Source: Myxococcaceae bacterium (lineage in GTDB: Bacteria; Myxococcota; UBA727; JABDBI01). From it: DNA of 64,000 bases. The notes below the pieces were generated by a model, which saw only the letters and a list, made by a program, of their open reading frames with translations, had not been told where the DNA came from and searched no databases. Position 1 is the first letter of the stretch; each line of letters opens with the position of its first letter. A program made the position numbers and the translations under genes. This document shows positions 27,153 to 35,576 of this stretch, one piece after another. The stretch lies in contig JAECQY010000007.1 in NCBI GenBank assembly GCA_016000045.1, forward strand, positions 1-64,000, in the 5' to 3' direction.

Positions 27153-27935
27153 TTAAGTAATCGAAAAGCGCAGATCGTTGACGTGCTCAAACTCGCGAAT
27201 TTTCCTTAATCGGGCTAAAATCTCAGGTTTTCGAAACGCCAAATCATGCGCTACGGAAGACGATGATACTTCTGCCAAAATCACCCGATTTCCTCGGTCG
27301 AAAAAACCGACTAATTTCATCTTTTGGCTTAATTCCGAGCCCAAAACCGGCCGCCAAAGCTCAGGAACAAAACAGCTTGCTTTGAGCAGAAGTTCCGACA
27401 AAGAGCTTTTTAGGATTAAACCGCGAAGATCTTGTTTAGGAAGCCGGGCTCCTGCTTGTTTGGGCAAAGATAGGAGGTCCAGCAATCGATTCTCCGGTTG
27501 AGGAGGGATGTAAGTGGTCTCCTGTTCTTTCTGCTTTTGATGCTTCCAGTAGCGCGTTGCCGCGCGCACAGCCCCCACTTCCGAAGGACCACTTTTTAGG
27601 CTCTCCGACTTGACGTAGTCTATCAAACGCTGCTTTTCTCGCTGCTTCGTGGGTTTTTTCGGTGCCAGCCGAGCCATGCTGGCCATAGCCAGTTGCGAAA
27701 ATTTCAAGAGAGACTCGGCATCGCTCGCATACGAAAGATCCTGCGCTACCCGTTCCAGCTCAAACCGAACCCAGGCTCTTTGGTCACGGGTCAATTCCTC
27801 TCCAGGCCAACCCGCCCGAGAAAGCTCCGTCACCGCCAATCGAGCGGCTTCCTTCCAGGCTTCTAACAACGTTTCACTTTGTTCAAAATGCCGTTTCAAA
27901 ATTTTATAGACGGTTCGCGTTGCGTCATCCATCAT
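27153..27935 (-). CDS. DUF721 (DciA-like) protein with long N-terminal extension
   Basis: 260 residues. The last ~90 fit DUF721: FVPELWRPVLGSELSQKMK, VILAEVSSSSVAHDLAF, KPEILARLRKIREF and NDLRFSI. Members related to DciA help load the replicative helicase DnaB. The first 170 residues are helical and charged, much longer than usual, and not recognised. The ATG overlaps the tolC stop by 11 bases. Part of this gene (27454-27499) reappears, mutated, in the mosaic at 43.4 kb. Confidence 0.65.
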   Translation of the reverse strand: MMDDATRTVYKILKRHFEQSETLLEAWKEAARLAVTELSRAGWPGEELTRDQRAWVRFELERVAQDLSYASDAESLLKFSQLAMASMARLAPKKPTKQREKQRLIDYVKSESLKSGPSEVGAVRAATRYWKHQKQKEQETTYIPPQPENRLLDLLSLPKQAGARLPKQDLRGLILKSSLSELLLKASCFVPELWRPVLGSELSQKMKLVGFFDRGNRVILAEVSSSSVAHDLAFRKPEILARLRKIREFEHVNDLRFSIT

Positions 27936-29148
27936 TCAAGAGTCCCTTCCTCGGATCTCCCAAAACATAGCGGAGAATCAGTTGCGATTGCAACAGCTTG
28001 GTCTGTGCTTCTTGCTCATCTTTCTGAGCCTGAAACAAACGCGTTTGCTCATCCAGCAAGTCTAGGCTGGTAGCTTGACCCAATTGATAGCGATTCTGAG
28101 CGCTATTTAAGGCCGCTTCATTGATTTCAACCAAGTTTTTTTGCAAAGACAACACCTCTTTCGCGCGCTCGAGCTCTACTTTGGCTCCGGCTATCTGAAG
28201 AGCCATCCCTCGCTCCAGAAGCTGCTTTTTTTGCTTTTCTTGGCGCCATTTCGCTCGAGCCGTTTGCGCCAGGCCATACCGAGCATAGCCGTCGAAAAGG
28301 GGGAGTGATACATTCAGACTCCACTGCCACTGCATGTCTTGTTTCAAGGGAGCGAGAAAGCCGGTTTGAAACTGTAGGGTCGGCATGAATTGCCAAAGGC
28401 TACTCTGACTATTCAGCCATGCTGCCTGGACTGAAATACCAACCGATTTCCAATCCGATCGATGGATTCGGGCCTCTTCTAATAAGTCATCCGTCTTCAT
28501 GGAGCTAGGTAGCTCCCAGCCTCTCACTGGGCTCAACTCCACTTGCATATTGCAACCCAACAGATCCGCCAAAGCCCCTCTGGAAGTTCGGACCGATGCT
28601 TGGTGATTTGCGTAATCCAGCTGCGTCTTGGTAACCAAGAGCTCAGCGCGTTTCAAGTCCAATTTCGAAATCTCTTGAAGGTCGGCTTTTCTTTGTGCTG
28701 CGGCATAGTGCTTTTGAGAGATTTCGTGCTGCCGAGCAGACAATTCCAGTCGTTTTTGGTGCATAAAAGCCTGAAGATAGGCTTCGGCAACCGCTAACAA
28801 CATCGTCTCTTGTTGCCGTTCGTAAGAAGCTTCAGCGACCTTGACAGACTGAAATGCACGAACCGCCGAGAGGCCAGCAGAGACATCGATCAAGGGAATC
28901 TGGAGATTTCCTGTCCATTGAATGGTCTCTCCGATCACACTGCCTCCGACCAGATTCGGCAAGAGGCGCTGCAGAGACTGTTTCGCCAACCCTTTTGAGA
29001 CATGGATCTCCTCGCGGGCGCTTAGGATACGCTCACTCCGAGTGACAGCAAAATCGAAGGCCTGGGAAAGGGTCAAACTCTGAGGTGGTGCTTCAGCTTC
29101 GATCGCAAGATTCAAACTCAGCAAGCTCGATAGAAAAATCGAAAACAT
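27925..29148 (-). CDS. TolC-family outer-membrane efflux protein
   Basis: 407 residues with signal peptide (FSIFLSSLLSLNLAIEAEA). Two related halves of long helices are visible: LTLSQAFDFAVTRSERILSA begins the first, and NRYQLGQATSLDLLDEQTRL is the typical signature of the second. TolC proteins form trimeric channels across the outer membrane for drug pumps or type I secretion. No pump or adaptor gene is adjacent, so its partners lie elsewhere. It overlaps the PPTase by 56 bases and the DUF721 gene by 11. Confidence 0.85.
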   Translation of the reverse strand: MFSIFLSSLLSLNLAIEAEAPPQSLTLSQAFDFAVTRSERILSAREEIHVSKGLAKQSLQRLLPNLVGGSVIGETIQWTGNLQIPLIDVSAGLSAVRAFQSVKVAEASYERQQETMLLAVAEAYLQAFMHQKRLELSARQHEISQKHYAAAQRKADLQEISKLDLKRAELLVTKTQLDYANHQASVRTSRGALADLLGCNMQVELSPVRGWELPSSMKTDDLLEEARIHRSDWKSVGISVQAAWLNSQSSLWQFMPTLQFQTGFLAPLKQDMQWQWSLNVSLPLFDGYARYGLAQTARAKWRQEKQKKQLLERGMALQIAGAKVELERAKEVLSLQKNLVEINEAALNSAQNRYQLGQATSLDLLDEQTRLFQAQKDEQEAQTKLLQSQLILRYVLGDPRKGLLNDG

Positions 29149-29629
29149 GATTTGGTTCTAACGATCTCGTTTGAGTTTGGAAAGCCAGATGAGCCACATA
29201 ACCCTTTGCGCAATGGATCGGAACCACTCGACTCCAAGAGACAGGCTGTTTCAAAGAACCCAGAATCGGCTCCCCGTTCACTTTGCACAATGCTTCTTTA
29301 GCGGTCCAGATACGAAAGAATTCGGCTTCATCGCAGCAAATCTTTTCAGGCCCCCAAAAAAATCGCTGAGCAAGCTTCTGAAAGTTTGGCATCGGCCGAA
29401 GCCATTCCAAATCGATCCCAACGGGTTGAGAATCATCCACAGCAAACAGGGCCATTCGATAACTATGGCTTAAGGAGAAATGGATCCCTTCGTGCAAAGG
29501 TTTGCCCCAGCACCCGTAACGAATATCGAGCGATGACAATGGAATCTTGAGCTCTAGGGCTAAAATCTTTCGCATGGCACGCTGCGCGTCGCTCTTTTCC
29601 CGGATTGGAATACGATAAATTCGAACCAT
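29093..29629 (-). CDS. 4'-phosphopantetheinyl transferase, Sfp-like
   Basis: 178 residues. GKPLHEGIHFSLSHSYRMAL, PVGIDLEWLRPM (Mg-binding Asp/Glu) and FFRIWTAKEALCK (catalytic Glu/Lys) are the three PPTase motifs. It transfers phosphopantetheine from CoA to a carrier-protein serine; whether to the fatty-acid ACP or to secondary-metabolite synthases is open. First gene of the PPTase-tolC-DUF721 operon. Its start codon and upstream region are duplicated beyond the neighbouring toxin-antitoxin pair. Confidence 0.85.
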   Translation of the reverse strand: MVRIYRIPIREKSDAQRAMRKILALELKIPLSSLDIRYGCWGKPLHEGIHFSLSHSYRMALFAVDDSQPVGIDLEWLRPMPNFQKLAQRFFWGPEKICCDEAEFFRIWTAKEALCKVNGEPILGSLKQPVSWSRVVPIHCAKGYVAHLAFQTQTRSLEPNHVFDFSIELAEFESCDRS

Positions 29630-29674
29630 CCAAAACTTTGTATCATCTGCCTTGCATTTTTAGAAATAGGCTTT
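29618..29674. repeat. Direct repeat copy A flanking the mazEF-like pair
   Basis: 57 bases including the first codons and upstream region of the PPTase gene. It matches copy B (30374-30432) with one substitution and a 2-base indel (CT). Confidence 0.9.
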
Positions 29675-29695
29675 GGAACACTGACAAAGACTTTG

Positions 29696-30025
29696 CTAGA
29701 GGGCAAGCCAGTTTTTTAAAGTTCGCTGAACTAAGTCCAACTCCTTCATTGAGATTTTTCCGACTACCTCTTTAATTTTTGTTCGTGGAATGCTTACAAT
29801 TTTATCAACCATGACCTGAGATTTATTGTGCAATCCATTGCTTGGATGATGTCCAATCGATACCCTGATCAACGATGCATCATGCACCTCCGAGGTGATA
29901 GGACAGAGTGTGATGCTGGGGTGGGTTTCATTGAACAAGTCAGACTGCACAACAACGGCTGGTCTTGGTTTACCATAATCACCTTGAGTCACGCAAATAA
30001 CAACATCGCCTCTGGAAATTTTCAT
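29696..30025 (-). CDS. mazF: MazF/PemK-type mRNA interferase toxin
   Basis: 109 residues from ATG 30025 (TTG 30031 also open). MKISRGDVVICVTQGDYGKPRPAVVVQSD is the SH3-like start of the family with the conserved RPAVVVQ; ITLCPITSE, and VMVDKIVSIPRTKI with Asp-Lys are further signatures. MazF cleaves single-stranded RNA at short sequences. Its ATG overlaps the antitoxin stop as ATGA (30022-30025). The pair lies on a ~700-base insert between direct repeats. Confidence 0.9.
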   Translation of the reverse strand: MKISRGDVVICVTQGDYGKPRPAVVVQSDLFNETHPSITLCPITSEVHDASLIRVSIGHHPSNGLHNKSQVMVDKIVSIPRTKIKEVVGKISMKELDLVQRTLKNWLAL

Positions 30026-30261
30026 ACCCAACCCTGAGTATCAGCGTTCTCTTCCCAGAAGGTATCCGTTTTGTCCTGGCTTGAAACCAGCAGGCTCTGT
30101 CTTTTTGCCTCAGATTCAAGCGATGGATTCTTGAGGCTTTTCATGTAGATACGCAAAGCTTCAACAATAACCCAATTTTTCCCTCGCTGAAGCTGTCGAG
30201 ACGCGGCTTCAAGCTCTAATCTTAGATCTTCCGACAGGCGTACGCTCGTTGTGGCACTCAT
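30022..30261 (-). CDS. Ribbon-helix-helix antitoxin partner of MazF
   Basis: 79 residues from ATG 30261; the frame extends to 30297 but SATTSVRLSEDLRLELEAAS is the natural N-terminus. It has the strand-helix-helix of a CopG/MetJ-type repressor (QRGKNWVIVEALRIYMKSL) followed by a polar tail likely to wrap MazF. Expected to autoregulate the operon. Standard antitoxin-first order with four-base overlap. Confidence 0.82.
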   Translation of the reverse strand: MSATTSVRLSEDLRLELEAASRQLQRGKNWVIVEALRIYMKSLKNPSLESEAKRQSLLVSSQDKTDTFWEENADTQGWV

Positions 30262-30373
30262 AACACACAGTATTGCATCTTTAACCTCAGCAATCAAGTC
30301 AGAGTCAATTTCGCATGGGGCGAATCTAAGTCCAATGAAGTTTCTCTAAGGCCCACAGTGAATATCGACGCTC

Positions 30374-30432
30374 AATTCGGACCATCCAAAACTTTGTATC
30401 ATCTCTGCCTTGCATTTTTAGAAATAGGCTTT
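30374..30432. repeat. Direct repeat copy B flanking the mazEF-like pair
   Basis: 59 bases; 57-base copy A is at 29618-29674. On the minus strand it still contains the PPTase start codons (reading Met-Val-Arg-Ile), now stranded upstream of cca. Confidence 0.9.
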
Positions 30433-30447
30433 CAAACTATCGATCCT

Positions 30448-31788
30448 ATGATCTCCATCGAATCCATCAGCCAAGCTTTGATCCAAGCAGGAGGAAAACC
30501 CGTTTTGGTCGGAGGCTCCGTCCGAGACCGTCTCTTAGGAACACTCAGCAAAGATTTCGACCTAGAAGTTTATCAGCTGTCTATCGATGCTGTTGAACAA
30601 GCCTTGAAGCCGCTCGGTGCTCTTCATGCTGTTGGAAAAAGCTTCGGGGTTTTGAAGCTCAGAAACTTTGATATCAGCTTGCCAAGAACCGAGAACAAAA
30701 CAGGACAGGGTCATAAAGGGTTTATCGTTCAAACCGACTCAGAGCTTTCGTTTGAACAAGCGGCATCGCGTAGAGACTTTAGCATCAATGCGATGGGAAT
30801 CGATTTAATAACGGGCGAGCTTTTAGATCCATTCGGCGGACAGGCCGATTTAAAGCAAGGAATTTTGCGACACGTCTCGGACGCGTTTGACGAGGATCCT
30901 CTCCGGGTTCTCAGAGCCTGTCAGTTTACAGCCCGGTTTAATCTTCAGATTCATGCGGAAACGCTCATCAAGTGCCGAAATCTCAATGCGGAGCTTTCCA
31001 GCCTGCCACGAGAACGCATCGGAGAAGAATTCAAAAAACTTTTAAGCGCTGCAAAACCCTCGCTCGGCCTTCAAGCACTTCGGGAGACTGGAGCACTCTG
31101 CCTGTTCCCGGAGTTAGCGGCTTTGATCGATTGTCCCCAAGACCCTCAGTGGCACCCAGAAGGAGACGTTTGGATTCACACCCTCATGGTCATCGATGAA
31201 GCTTGCAAATTATCCGACTCCTTGACCATTCGCTTAGCCGCTCTGTGCCATGATTTAGGCAAACCCGAAACCACTCGCATGGAAGATGGCCGATGGCGAA
31301 GCAAAAATCATGAATCTGCTGGTGCTCTTCCTACCCGCCAATTCTTAACGCGTTTGGCGCTATCGGAAGATCTCATCCGCGAAGTCATTCCACTCGTCCA
31401 AGAACACCTGAAACCCTGCCAACTCTATCGAGTCCGAGATCAGGTTTCTTCTGCTGCCATTCGTCGACTCGCTACACGCGTCAACATCGAAAATCTGTGC
31501 CTCGTAGCCAAAGCCGATTTCTTAGGACGCACCACGGAAGACGCGAAATTGGGCATCGATCCTTCCAGTGAATGGCTTTTAGAACAAGCTCAAACCCTAG
31601 CGGTGCACCAAAAAGGCCCTGAGCCTATTTTATTGGGCCGACACCTGCTCGAAATTGGTTTTCAAGCAGGTCCTACCCTTGGCAGGGTCCTTAAAAAAGC
31701 CTACGAAGCTCAGCTGGATGGAGCATTCTCCACCCTTGACGAGGCCCTGACATGGTACAAGAACTCCAAAGAATCTCTGTCCAAGTAG
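30448..31788 (+). CDS. cca: CCA-adding tRNA nucleotidyltransferase with HD domain
   Basis: 446 residues from ATG 30448; the frame is open from 30358 but those codons fall in direct-repeat DNA. KPVLVGGSVRDRLLG and KDFDLEVY hold the class II nucleotidyltransferase G-G-S/D-x-D motifs; SRRDFSINAMGID, DPFGGQADL and EDPLRVLRACQFTARF follow in order; the HD domain shows HTLMVIDEA and LCHDLGKPETT. It builds or repairs tRNA 3' CCA, with HD phosphohydrolase activity likely. Overlaps suhB by 37 bases. Confidence 0.92.
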   Translation: MISIESISQALIQAGGKPVLVGGSVRDRLLGTLSKDFDLEVYQLSIDAVEQALKPLGALHAVGKSFGVLKLRNFDISLPRTENKTGQGHKGFIVQTDSELSFEQAASRRDFSINAMGIDLITGELLDPFGGQADLKQGILRHVSDAFDEDPLRVLRACQFTARFNLQIHAETLIKCRNLNAELSSLPRERIGEEFKKLLSAAKPSLGLQALRETGALCLFPELAALIDCPQDPQWHPEGDVWIHTLMVIDEACKLSDSLTIRLAALCHDLGKPETTRMEDGRWRSKNHESAGALPTRQFLTRLALSEDLIREVIPLVQEHLKPCQLYRVRDQVSSAAIRRLATRVNIENLCLVAKADFLGRTTEDAKLGIDPSSEWLLEQAQTLAVHQKGPEPILLGRHLLEIGFQAGPTLGRVLKKAYEAQLDGAFSTLDEALTWYKNSKESLSK

Positions 31789-32552
31789 CCCGAGAAGCGG
31801 GAGCTCTGATTCGCGAACTTGCTCAAAAGCCACGCTATATCGAGAAGAAGAGTCGTTATGATCTCGTCACCGATGCCGACAGAGCTGCCCATACGCTGAT
31901 TAAAGAGCGCCTACTGGAACAATGCCCAAACAGTTTTGTTTTGAGCGAAGAAGATCCGGAGACGCACCGAGCAGTCGGAACTTTTGAAAAGCCTGTCGCT
32001 TGGATGGTTGATCCCATTGATGGAACCACCAATTACGCACGCAATATCCCCTTATGCGCAGTTTCGATCGCAGCCTACGATCCATTTGCAAACCAGTTAC
32101 TGGCAGGCTGCGTTTACAACCCCTTTCAAGAGGAGTGTTTCTACGCGTCTCGCGACCAGGGTGCTTTTCTCAATGGGCAGCGAATCTCCGTGAGCTCAAT
32201 CCAAAGTTTGGAAAATGCTGTCCTCTCAACCGGATACTTTAATCATCCGGAAATCACGTACCCAAGCAGCAATCTTCCCGAGACTTGGCAATTCTTGAAA
32301 GAATCGCTGGGACTTCGTCGTACCGGCGCAGCCAGCATCGATTTATGCTGGGTAGCGATGGGACGTTTGGATCTGTACTGGGAAAACGGCCTCAAACCCT
32401 GGGACATGGCTGCCGGAATCTTGTTGGTTCAAGAAGCGGGAGGACAGGTCACCAACTATGCGGGCCAATCCATCCATTTGTTTCAAGACAGCTTGCTAGC
32501 GAGTAATCGGTTTTTGCATCCAGCGGCAATGAGAATACTCACTCAGGTTTAA
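31752..32552 (+). CDS. suhB: Inositol-1-monophosphatase family protein
   Basis: 266 residues. Metal-binding motifs: LSEEDPETH (Glu), WMVDPIDGTTNYARNIP, and PWDMAAGILLVQEAGGQVT. The family dephosphorylates inositol or related phosphates using Mg; SuhB members also associate with RNA polymerase antitermination complexes. It overlaps the cca 3' end by 37 bases. Two pieces of this gene are found, degenerate, in the mosaic at 43.5-43.7 kb. Confidence 0.9.
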   Translation: MVQELQRISVQVAREAGALIRELAQKPRYIEKKSRYDLVTDADRAAHTLIKERLLEQCPNSFVLSEEDPETHRAVGTFEKPVAWMVDPIDGTTNYARNIPLCAVSIAAYDPFANQLLAGCVYNPFQEECFYASRDQGAFLNGQRISVSSIQSLENAVLSTGYFNHPEITYPSSNLPETWQFLKESLGLRRTGAASIDLCWVAMGRLDLYWENGLKPWDMAAGILLVQEAGGQVTNYAGQSIHLFQDSLLASNRFLHPAAMRILTQV

Positions 32553-32591
32553 TATCAATAGATAGCCTTTTTCAATTTCGAACACCCTGGA

Positions 32592-33200
32592 TCAGGCTTC
32601 TCGAGAACGCACCAATCTGACACGCAATTCCAGCTCGTGGAAAGAGTGATCAACACGCTCTTCATCGTTTAGTCCAAGTCCGAAATCAATATGCCAAATA
32701 TGAGTCGATCGACCCTCGACTTCTGTTGACGACCAAAAAGCATTCACCAGTAAATATTCATTATTGAAGTCATCACTCAAATCTCTATTCAACACTTCGG
32801 ACTGCCGATAAAGTGCTTCTAGCTCCCAAAGTGTTGGCAATCGCCATCCATCGGCAGACCGATCGGCCGCATAAGCTTCGGCTTGTTCGAAAGTCATCGT
32901 CTCCGAGTCTCCTCGATTGAGCTCCCACTCAAGCTCTGGAACCTCCAGTTCTTGAAGATCTGTGTTCCAGCCACCCAGATCTGACAATAGATTGATTCGA
33001 ATGGGTAAAGTTCGAGCTACGTTATTCGGTCTCACAGATCGGGTTGAAGAATTTTCAGAGACATCAGCTCTATCCACCTGGCTAGAGACTAATGACGAAA
33101 TAGAACCTTCTCGAATCCCATCAGGTCCGCTACCTCTCATACTCATTTGACCAAAAACGGACGATGACATGAAAAACAGGAAAACATATTTTTGAACCAC
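32592..33200 (-). CDS. Secreted short DUF1566 protein (subfamily MSM)
   Basis: About 202 residues from GTG 33200, which has GAGGAG upstream; the frame opens at 33311 but that would bury the signal VQKYVFLFFMSSSVFGQ. Layout: signal, ~60-residue variable linker, VARTLPIRINLLSDLGGW, then the DUF1566 core (MTFEQAEAYAADRSADGW, RLPTLWELEALYRQ), a variable stretch with FWSST, and the shared end ELRVRLVRSREA. Members at 33.4, 34.1, 36.6 and 37.4 kb share the SQMSM/GQMSM signal end, hence the subfamily name. Function unknown. Confidence 0.7.
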   Translation of the reverse strand: MVQKYVFLFFMSSSVFGQMSMRGSGPDGIREGSISSLVSSQVDRADVSENSSTRSVRPNNVARTLPIRINLLSDLGGWNTDLQELEVPELEWELNRGDSETMTFEQAEAYAADRSADGWRLPTLWELEALYRQSEVLNRDLSDDFNNEYLLVNAFWSSTEVEGRSTHIWHIDFGLGLNDEERVDHSFHELELRVRLVRSREA

Positions 33201-33407
33201 GCACGACTCCTCATCGCTTTTTACCTCGAAACCTACCTTGAAGGCTAGTCCCGATAAAGGCTCTGAATCCAATAAACAATCGACGAGAATGGCTATTCGT
33301 TCACACGGCAAAGAGGCATGAATACACCCGCATTACCTGCGAGAGCAGCAGAAGACCAAAGGCTTTCTCAAGGAAATCCGTCAGAAGTAAGACTTTTTCA
33401 AGCTCTT

Positions 33408-34013
33408 TCAACAAGGATCACGAACCAATCTGACGCGTAATTTTGCTCGACGATGGAAATCACTAACGCGTTCCCAGTTATTAGGCCCAAGGGCAAAATC
33501 AGGGCTCCAGATAAAATCCGGTGCACCCTCCGTCGCCGTTGACGACCAAAAAACAGCCTCTAACAAACTCTCTTCTAAATCTTCGTTGAAATCTCCGTCT
33601 AATACTTCTTGCTGCCTATAAAGCGCCTCCAACTCCCAGATCGTTGGCAATCGCCACCCTTCAGCTGCCCGACCGGCTGCATAAGCTTGAGCTTGTCGAA
33701 GAGTCATCATCGGTGAATCGGCTCGATTGAGTTCCCATTCAAGCGCTGGAACAACTGCGGATCTTCGAGGGCCCGTATAATCATCGTCAACGTTTCGAAG
33801 CGGATTTACCCTCATCGGCAACGTTCGAGCCACTGAGTTTGAAGCAGCACGCTGAGCAGAAAAATTTCGAGGATAAGTGCCCCTATGCATACGGCTAAAA
33901 ACTAACGACGAGACAAAACTCTGCCGAATCACGCTAAGTCCCCTACTTCCCATGCTCATTTGACCCAAAGCAAACGGCGACATAAGAAACAAGAAAATAC
34001 ATTTTCGAATCAT
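33408..34013 (-). CDS. Secreted short DUF1566 protein (subfamily MSM), tandem copy 1
   Basis: 201 residues from ATG 34013, with AGGAG seven bases upstream. Signal MIRKCIFLFLMSPFALGQ. Its first ~75 residues are identical to those of the next gene upstream (34118-34726), and the two stay close up to the WELEAL core. After EVLDGDF the sequences diverge strongly (EESLLEAVFWSSTATEGAP versus the partner) before meeting again at KLRVRLVRD. The divergent ~45 residues form the loop region of the lectin-like fold, so the gene pair may differ in ligand. Confidence 0.72.
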   Translation of the reverse strand: MIRKCIFLFLMSPFALGQMSMGSRGLSVIRQSFVSSLVFSRMHRGTYPRNFSAQRAASNSVARTLPMRVNPLRNVDDDYTGPRRSAVVPALEWELNRADSPMMTLRQAQAYAAGRAAEGWRLPTIWELEALYRQQEVLDGDFNEDLEESLLEAVFWSSTATEGAPDFIWSPDFALGPNNWERVSDFHRRAKLRVRLVRDPC

Positions 34014-34855
34014 ACACAACTCCTGATCATGAAAACACGAGACCTAATAGCAATCGCCAACAAGTTCTCACACCCCAGCAAGAGCCCCAAAACAGTCGAC
34101 TCCATCTTCAGGCTCTTTTATCTAGCATCGCGCACCAATCTGACGCGTAATTTCAATCGCTTATAACAACCCTCAATAGGCTCATCATGGTCAGGATCAA
34201 GGGCAAAATAAACACTCCAGACATAATCAGATCCATCCATTACCGGTGTTGCTGACCAAAAACTACCCTCTAGCAAATCCTCTTCAGAATTATCATTATT
34301 AAAATCCTCATCTAGCACTTCCTGTTGCCTATGAAGTGCCTCCAACTCCCAGATCGTTGGCAATCGCCACCCTTCAGCTACCCGACTGGCTGCATAAGCT
34401 TGAGCTTGTCGAAGAGTCATCATCGGTGAATTGGCTCGATTGAGTTCCCATTCAAGCGCTGGAACAACTGCGGATCTTCGAGGGCCTGTATACCCTTCGT
34501 TAACGTTTCGAAGCGGATTTACCCTCATTGGCAACGTTCGAGCCACTGAGTTTGAAGCAGCACGCTGAGCAGAAAAATTTCGAGGATAAGTGCCCCTATG
34601 CATACGGCTAAAAACTAACGACGAGACAAAACTCTGCCGAATCACGCTAAGTCCCCTACTTCCCATGCTCATTTGACCCAAAGCAAACGGCGACATAAGA
34701 AACAAGAAAATACATTTTCGAATCATACACAACTCCTGATCATGAAAACACAAGACCTAATAGCAATCGCCAGCAAATTCTCACACCCCAGCAAGAACCC
34801 AAAAACAGTCCACTCCATATTCAGACTCTTTTATCTAGCATCACGCACTAATCTA
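33640..34855. repeat. Tandem duplication of a ~713-base DUF1566 unit
   Basis: 33640-34140 and 34355-34855 are nearly identical by eye over about 500 bases, covering the upstream region, signal peptide and N-terminal half of two neighbouring genes; the 3' coding part of each is different. Confidence 0.85.
34118..34726 (-). CDS. Secreted short DUF1566 protein (subfamily MSM), tandem copy 2
   Basis: 202 residues from ATG 34726; same AGGAG site and signal peptide as its tandem twin. The core reads MTLRQAQAYAASRVAEGW and RLPTIWELEALHRQ. The variable part (NSEEDLLEGSFWSATPVMDG, YVWSVYFALDPDHDEP) differs from the twin but resembles members at 34.8 and 44.7 kb, as expected if gene conversion mixes N- and C-terminal halves. 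Shares a conserved 3' intergenic block. Confidence 0.72.
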   Translation of the reverse strand: MIRKCIFLFLMSPFALGQMSMGSRGLSVIRQSFVSSLVFSRMHRGTYPRNFSAQRAASNSVARTLPMRVNPLRNVNEGYTGPRRSAVVPALEWELNRANSPMMTLRQAQAYAASRVAEGWRLPTIWELEALHRQQEVLDEDFNNDNSEEDLLEGSFWSATPVMDGSDYVWSVYFALDPDHDEPIEGCYKRLKLRVRLVRDAR

Positions 34856-35373
34856 ACGCGTAATTCTAGTTCGTGAAAGCAATTATCCACACGTTCTTCA
34901 TGATTAGGATCAAGCACAAAATTAACATACCAAGTGTAATCAGAGTGATCATGAACTTCTGTTGCTGACCAAAAAGCACCCGCTAAGCTATCTTCATCGA
35001 TATCACCCATATCCCCGCCCAGCACTTCTTGCTGTCGATAGAGCGCCTCTAATTCCCAAATTGTTGGCAATCGCCACCCTTCTGCCGCTCGACTGGCAGC
35101 ATAAGCTTGAGCTTCCTCAAAAGTCATTATCGGCGAATTTCCCCGATTAAGTTCCCATTCAAGCCTTGGAACTTCGAGTTCTCGAGGACCTGTATACCAA
35201 TCAGTAAGGTCCGGAAATGGATTTACTCGCATAGCTGAAGTCCAAGCGGAGCCCTGAAAAGTCAAATCCTGTACTGGCAGACTGAACATCATACCCACTC
35301 GATCGCTCCCCATCATCTGCCCAAAAGCCAACGACGGAATAAAAACAAGAAAAAAAACACTTTTTTGAATCAT
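34831..35373 (-). CDS. Secreted short DUF1566 protein (subfamily MMGS)
   Basis: 180 residues from ATG 35373. Signal MIQKSVFFLVFIPSLAFGQ followed by MMGS, which with SAMRVNPF defines a second subfamily (also 38.2 and 44.7 kb). The linker is shorter than in the MSM type. Core: MTFEEAQAYAASRAAEGW, RLPTIWELEALYRQQEVL, AFWSATEVHDHSDYTWYVNF, ELRVRLVRDAR. It begins 16 bases after an orphan fragment of toxin-tip sequence. Function unknown; a protective or binding partner role is possible but unproven. Confidence 0.72.
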   Translation of the reverse strand: MIQKSVFFLVFIPSLAFGQMMGSDRVGMMFSLPVQDLTFQGSAWTSAMRVNPFPDLTDWYTGPRELEVPRLEWELNRGNSPIMTFEEAQAYAASRAAEGWRLPTIWELEALYRQQEVLGGDMGDIDEDSLAGAFWSATEVHDHSDYTWYVNFVLDPNHEERVDNCFHELELRVRLVRDAR

Positions 35374-35388
35374 AGTCTTCGTGCTCCC

Positions 35389-35575
35389 TTAAATTATCTG
35401 AAACAGGCAAAATGCATCCAGTAATCGTTTTACTTCTATAGAATCTCCAGGTCTAGAATCTTTTTCAGTTTGCCTGTTGGGATGATGCTCTTCTAAACGT
35501 AAATCAGGTATCATCAAGCCATCTTTAAGTGTGTCATTAGTTTTCAGCAGGCAGTCAACCGCAGGAATCCACCCT
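35389..35575 (-). pseudogene. Orphan toxin-tip relic A
   Basis: Minus-strand reading frame ending in a stop at 35389-35391 reads PDLRLEEHHPNRQTEKD, then RPGDSIEVKRLLDAFCLFQII. The last 40 residues of the giant RHS protein at 47.9-55.6 kb read PNLRLEEYHFNRKMGAASG, then DPAKVKQVILDALGISDFS. The match in order and spacing shows this is the end of a related tip domain. No start or complete domain is left. Confidence 0.65.
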
Positions 35576-35576
35576 A

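Noticed and set aside
30358-30447. Longer N-terminus for Cca
   Set aside because: These codons lie on the duplicated 59-base repeat derived from the PPTase upstream region, so they are not ancestral coding sequence.
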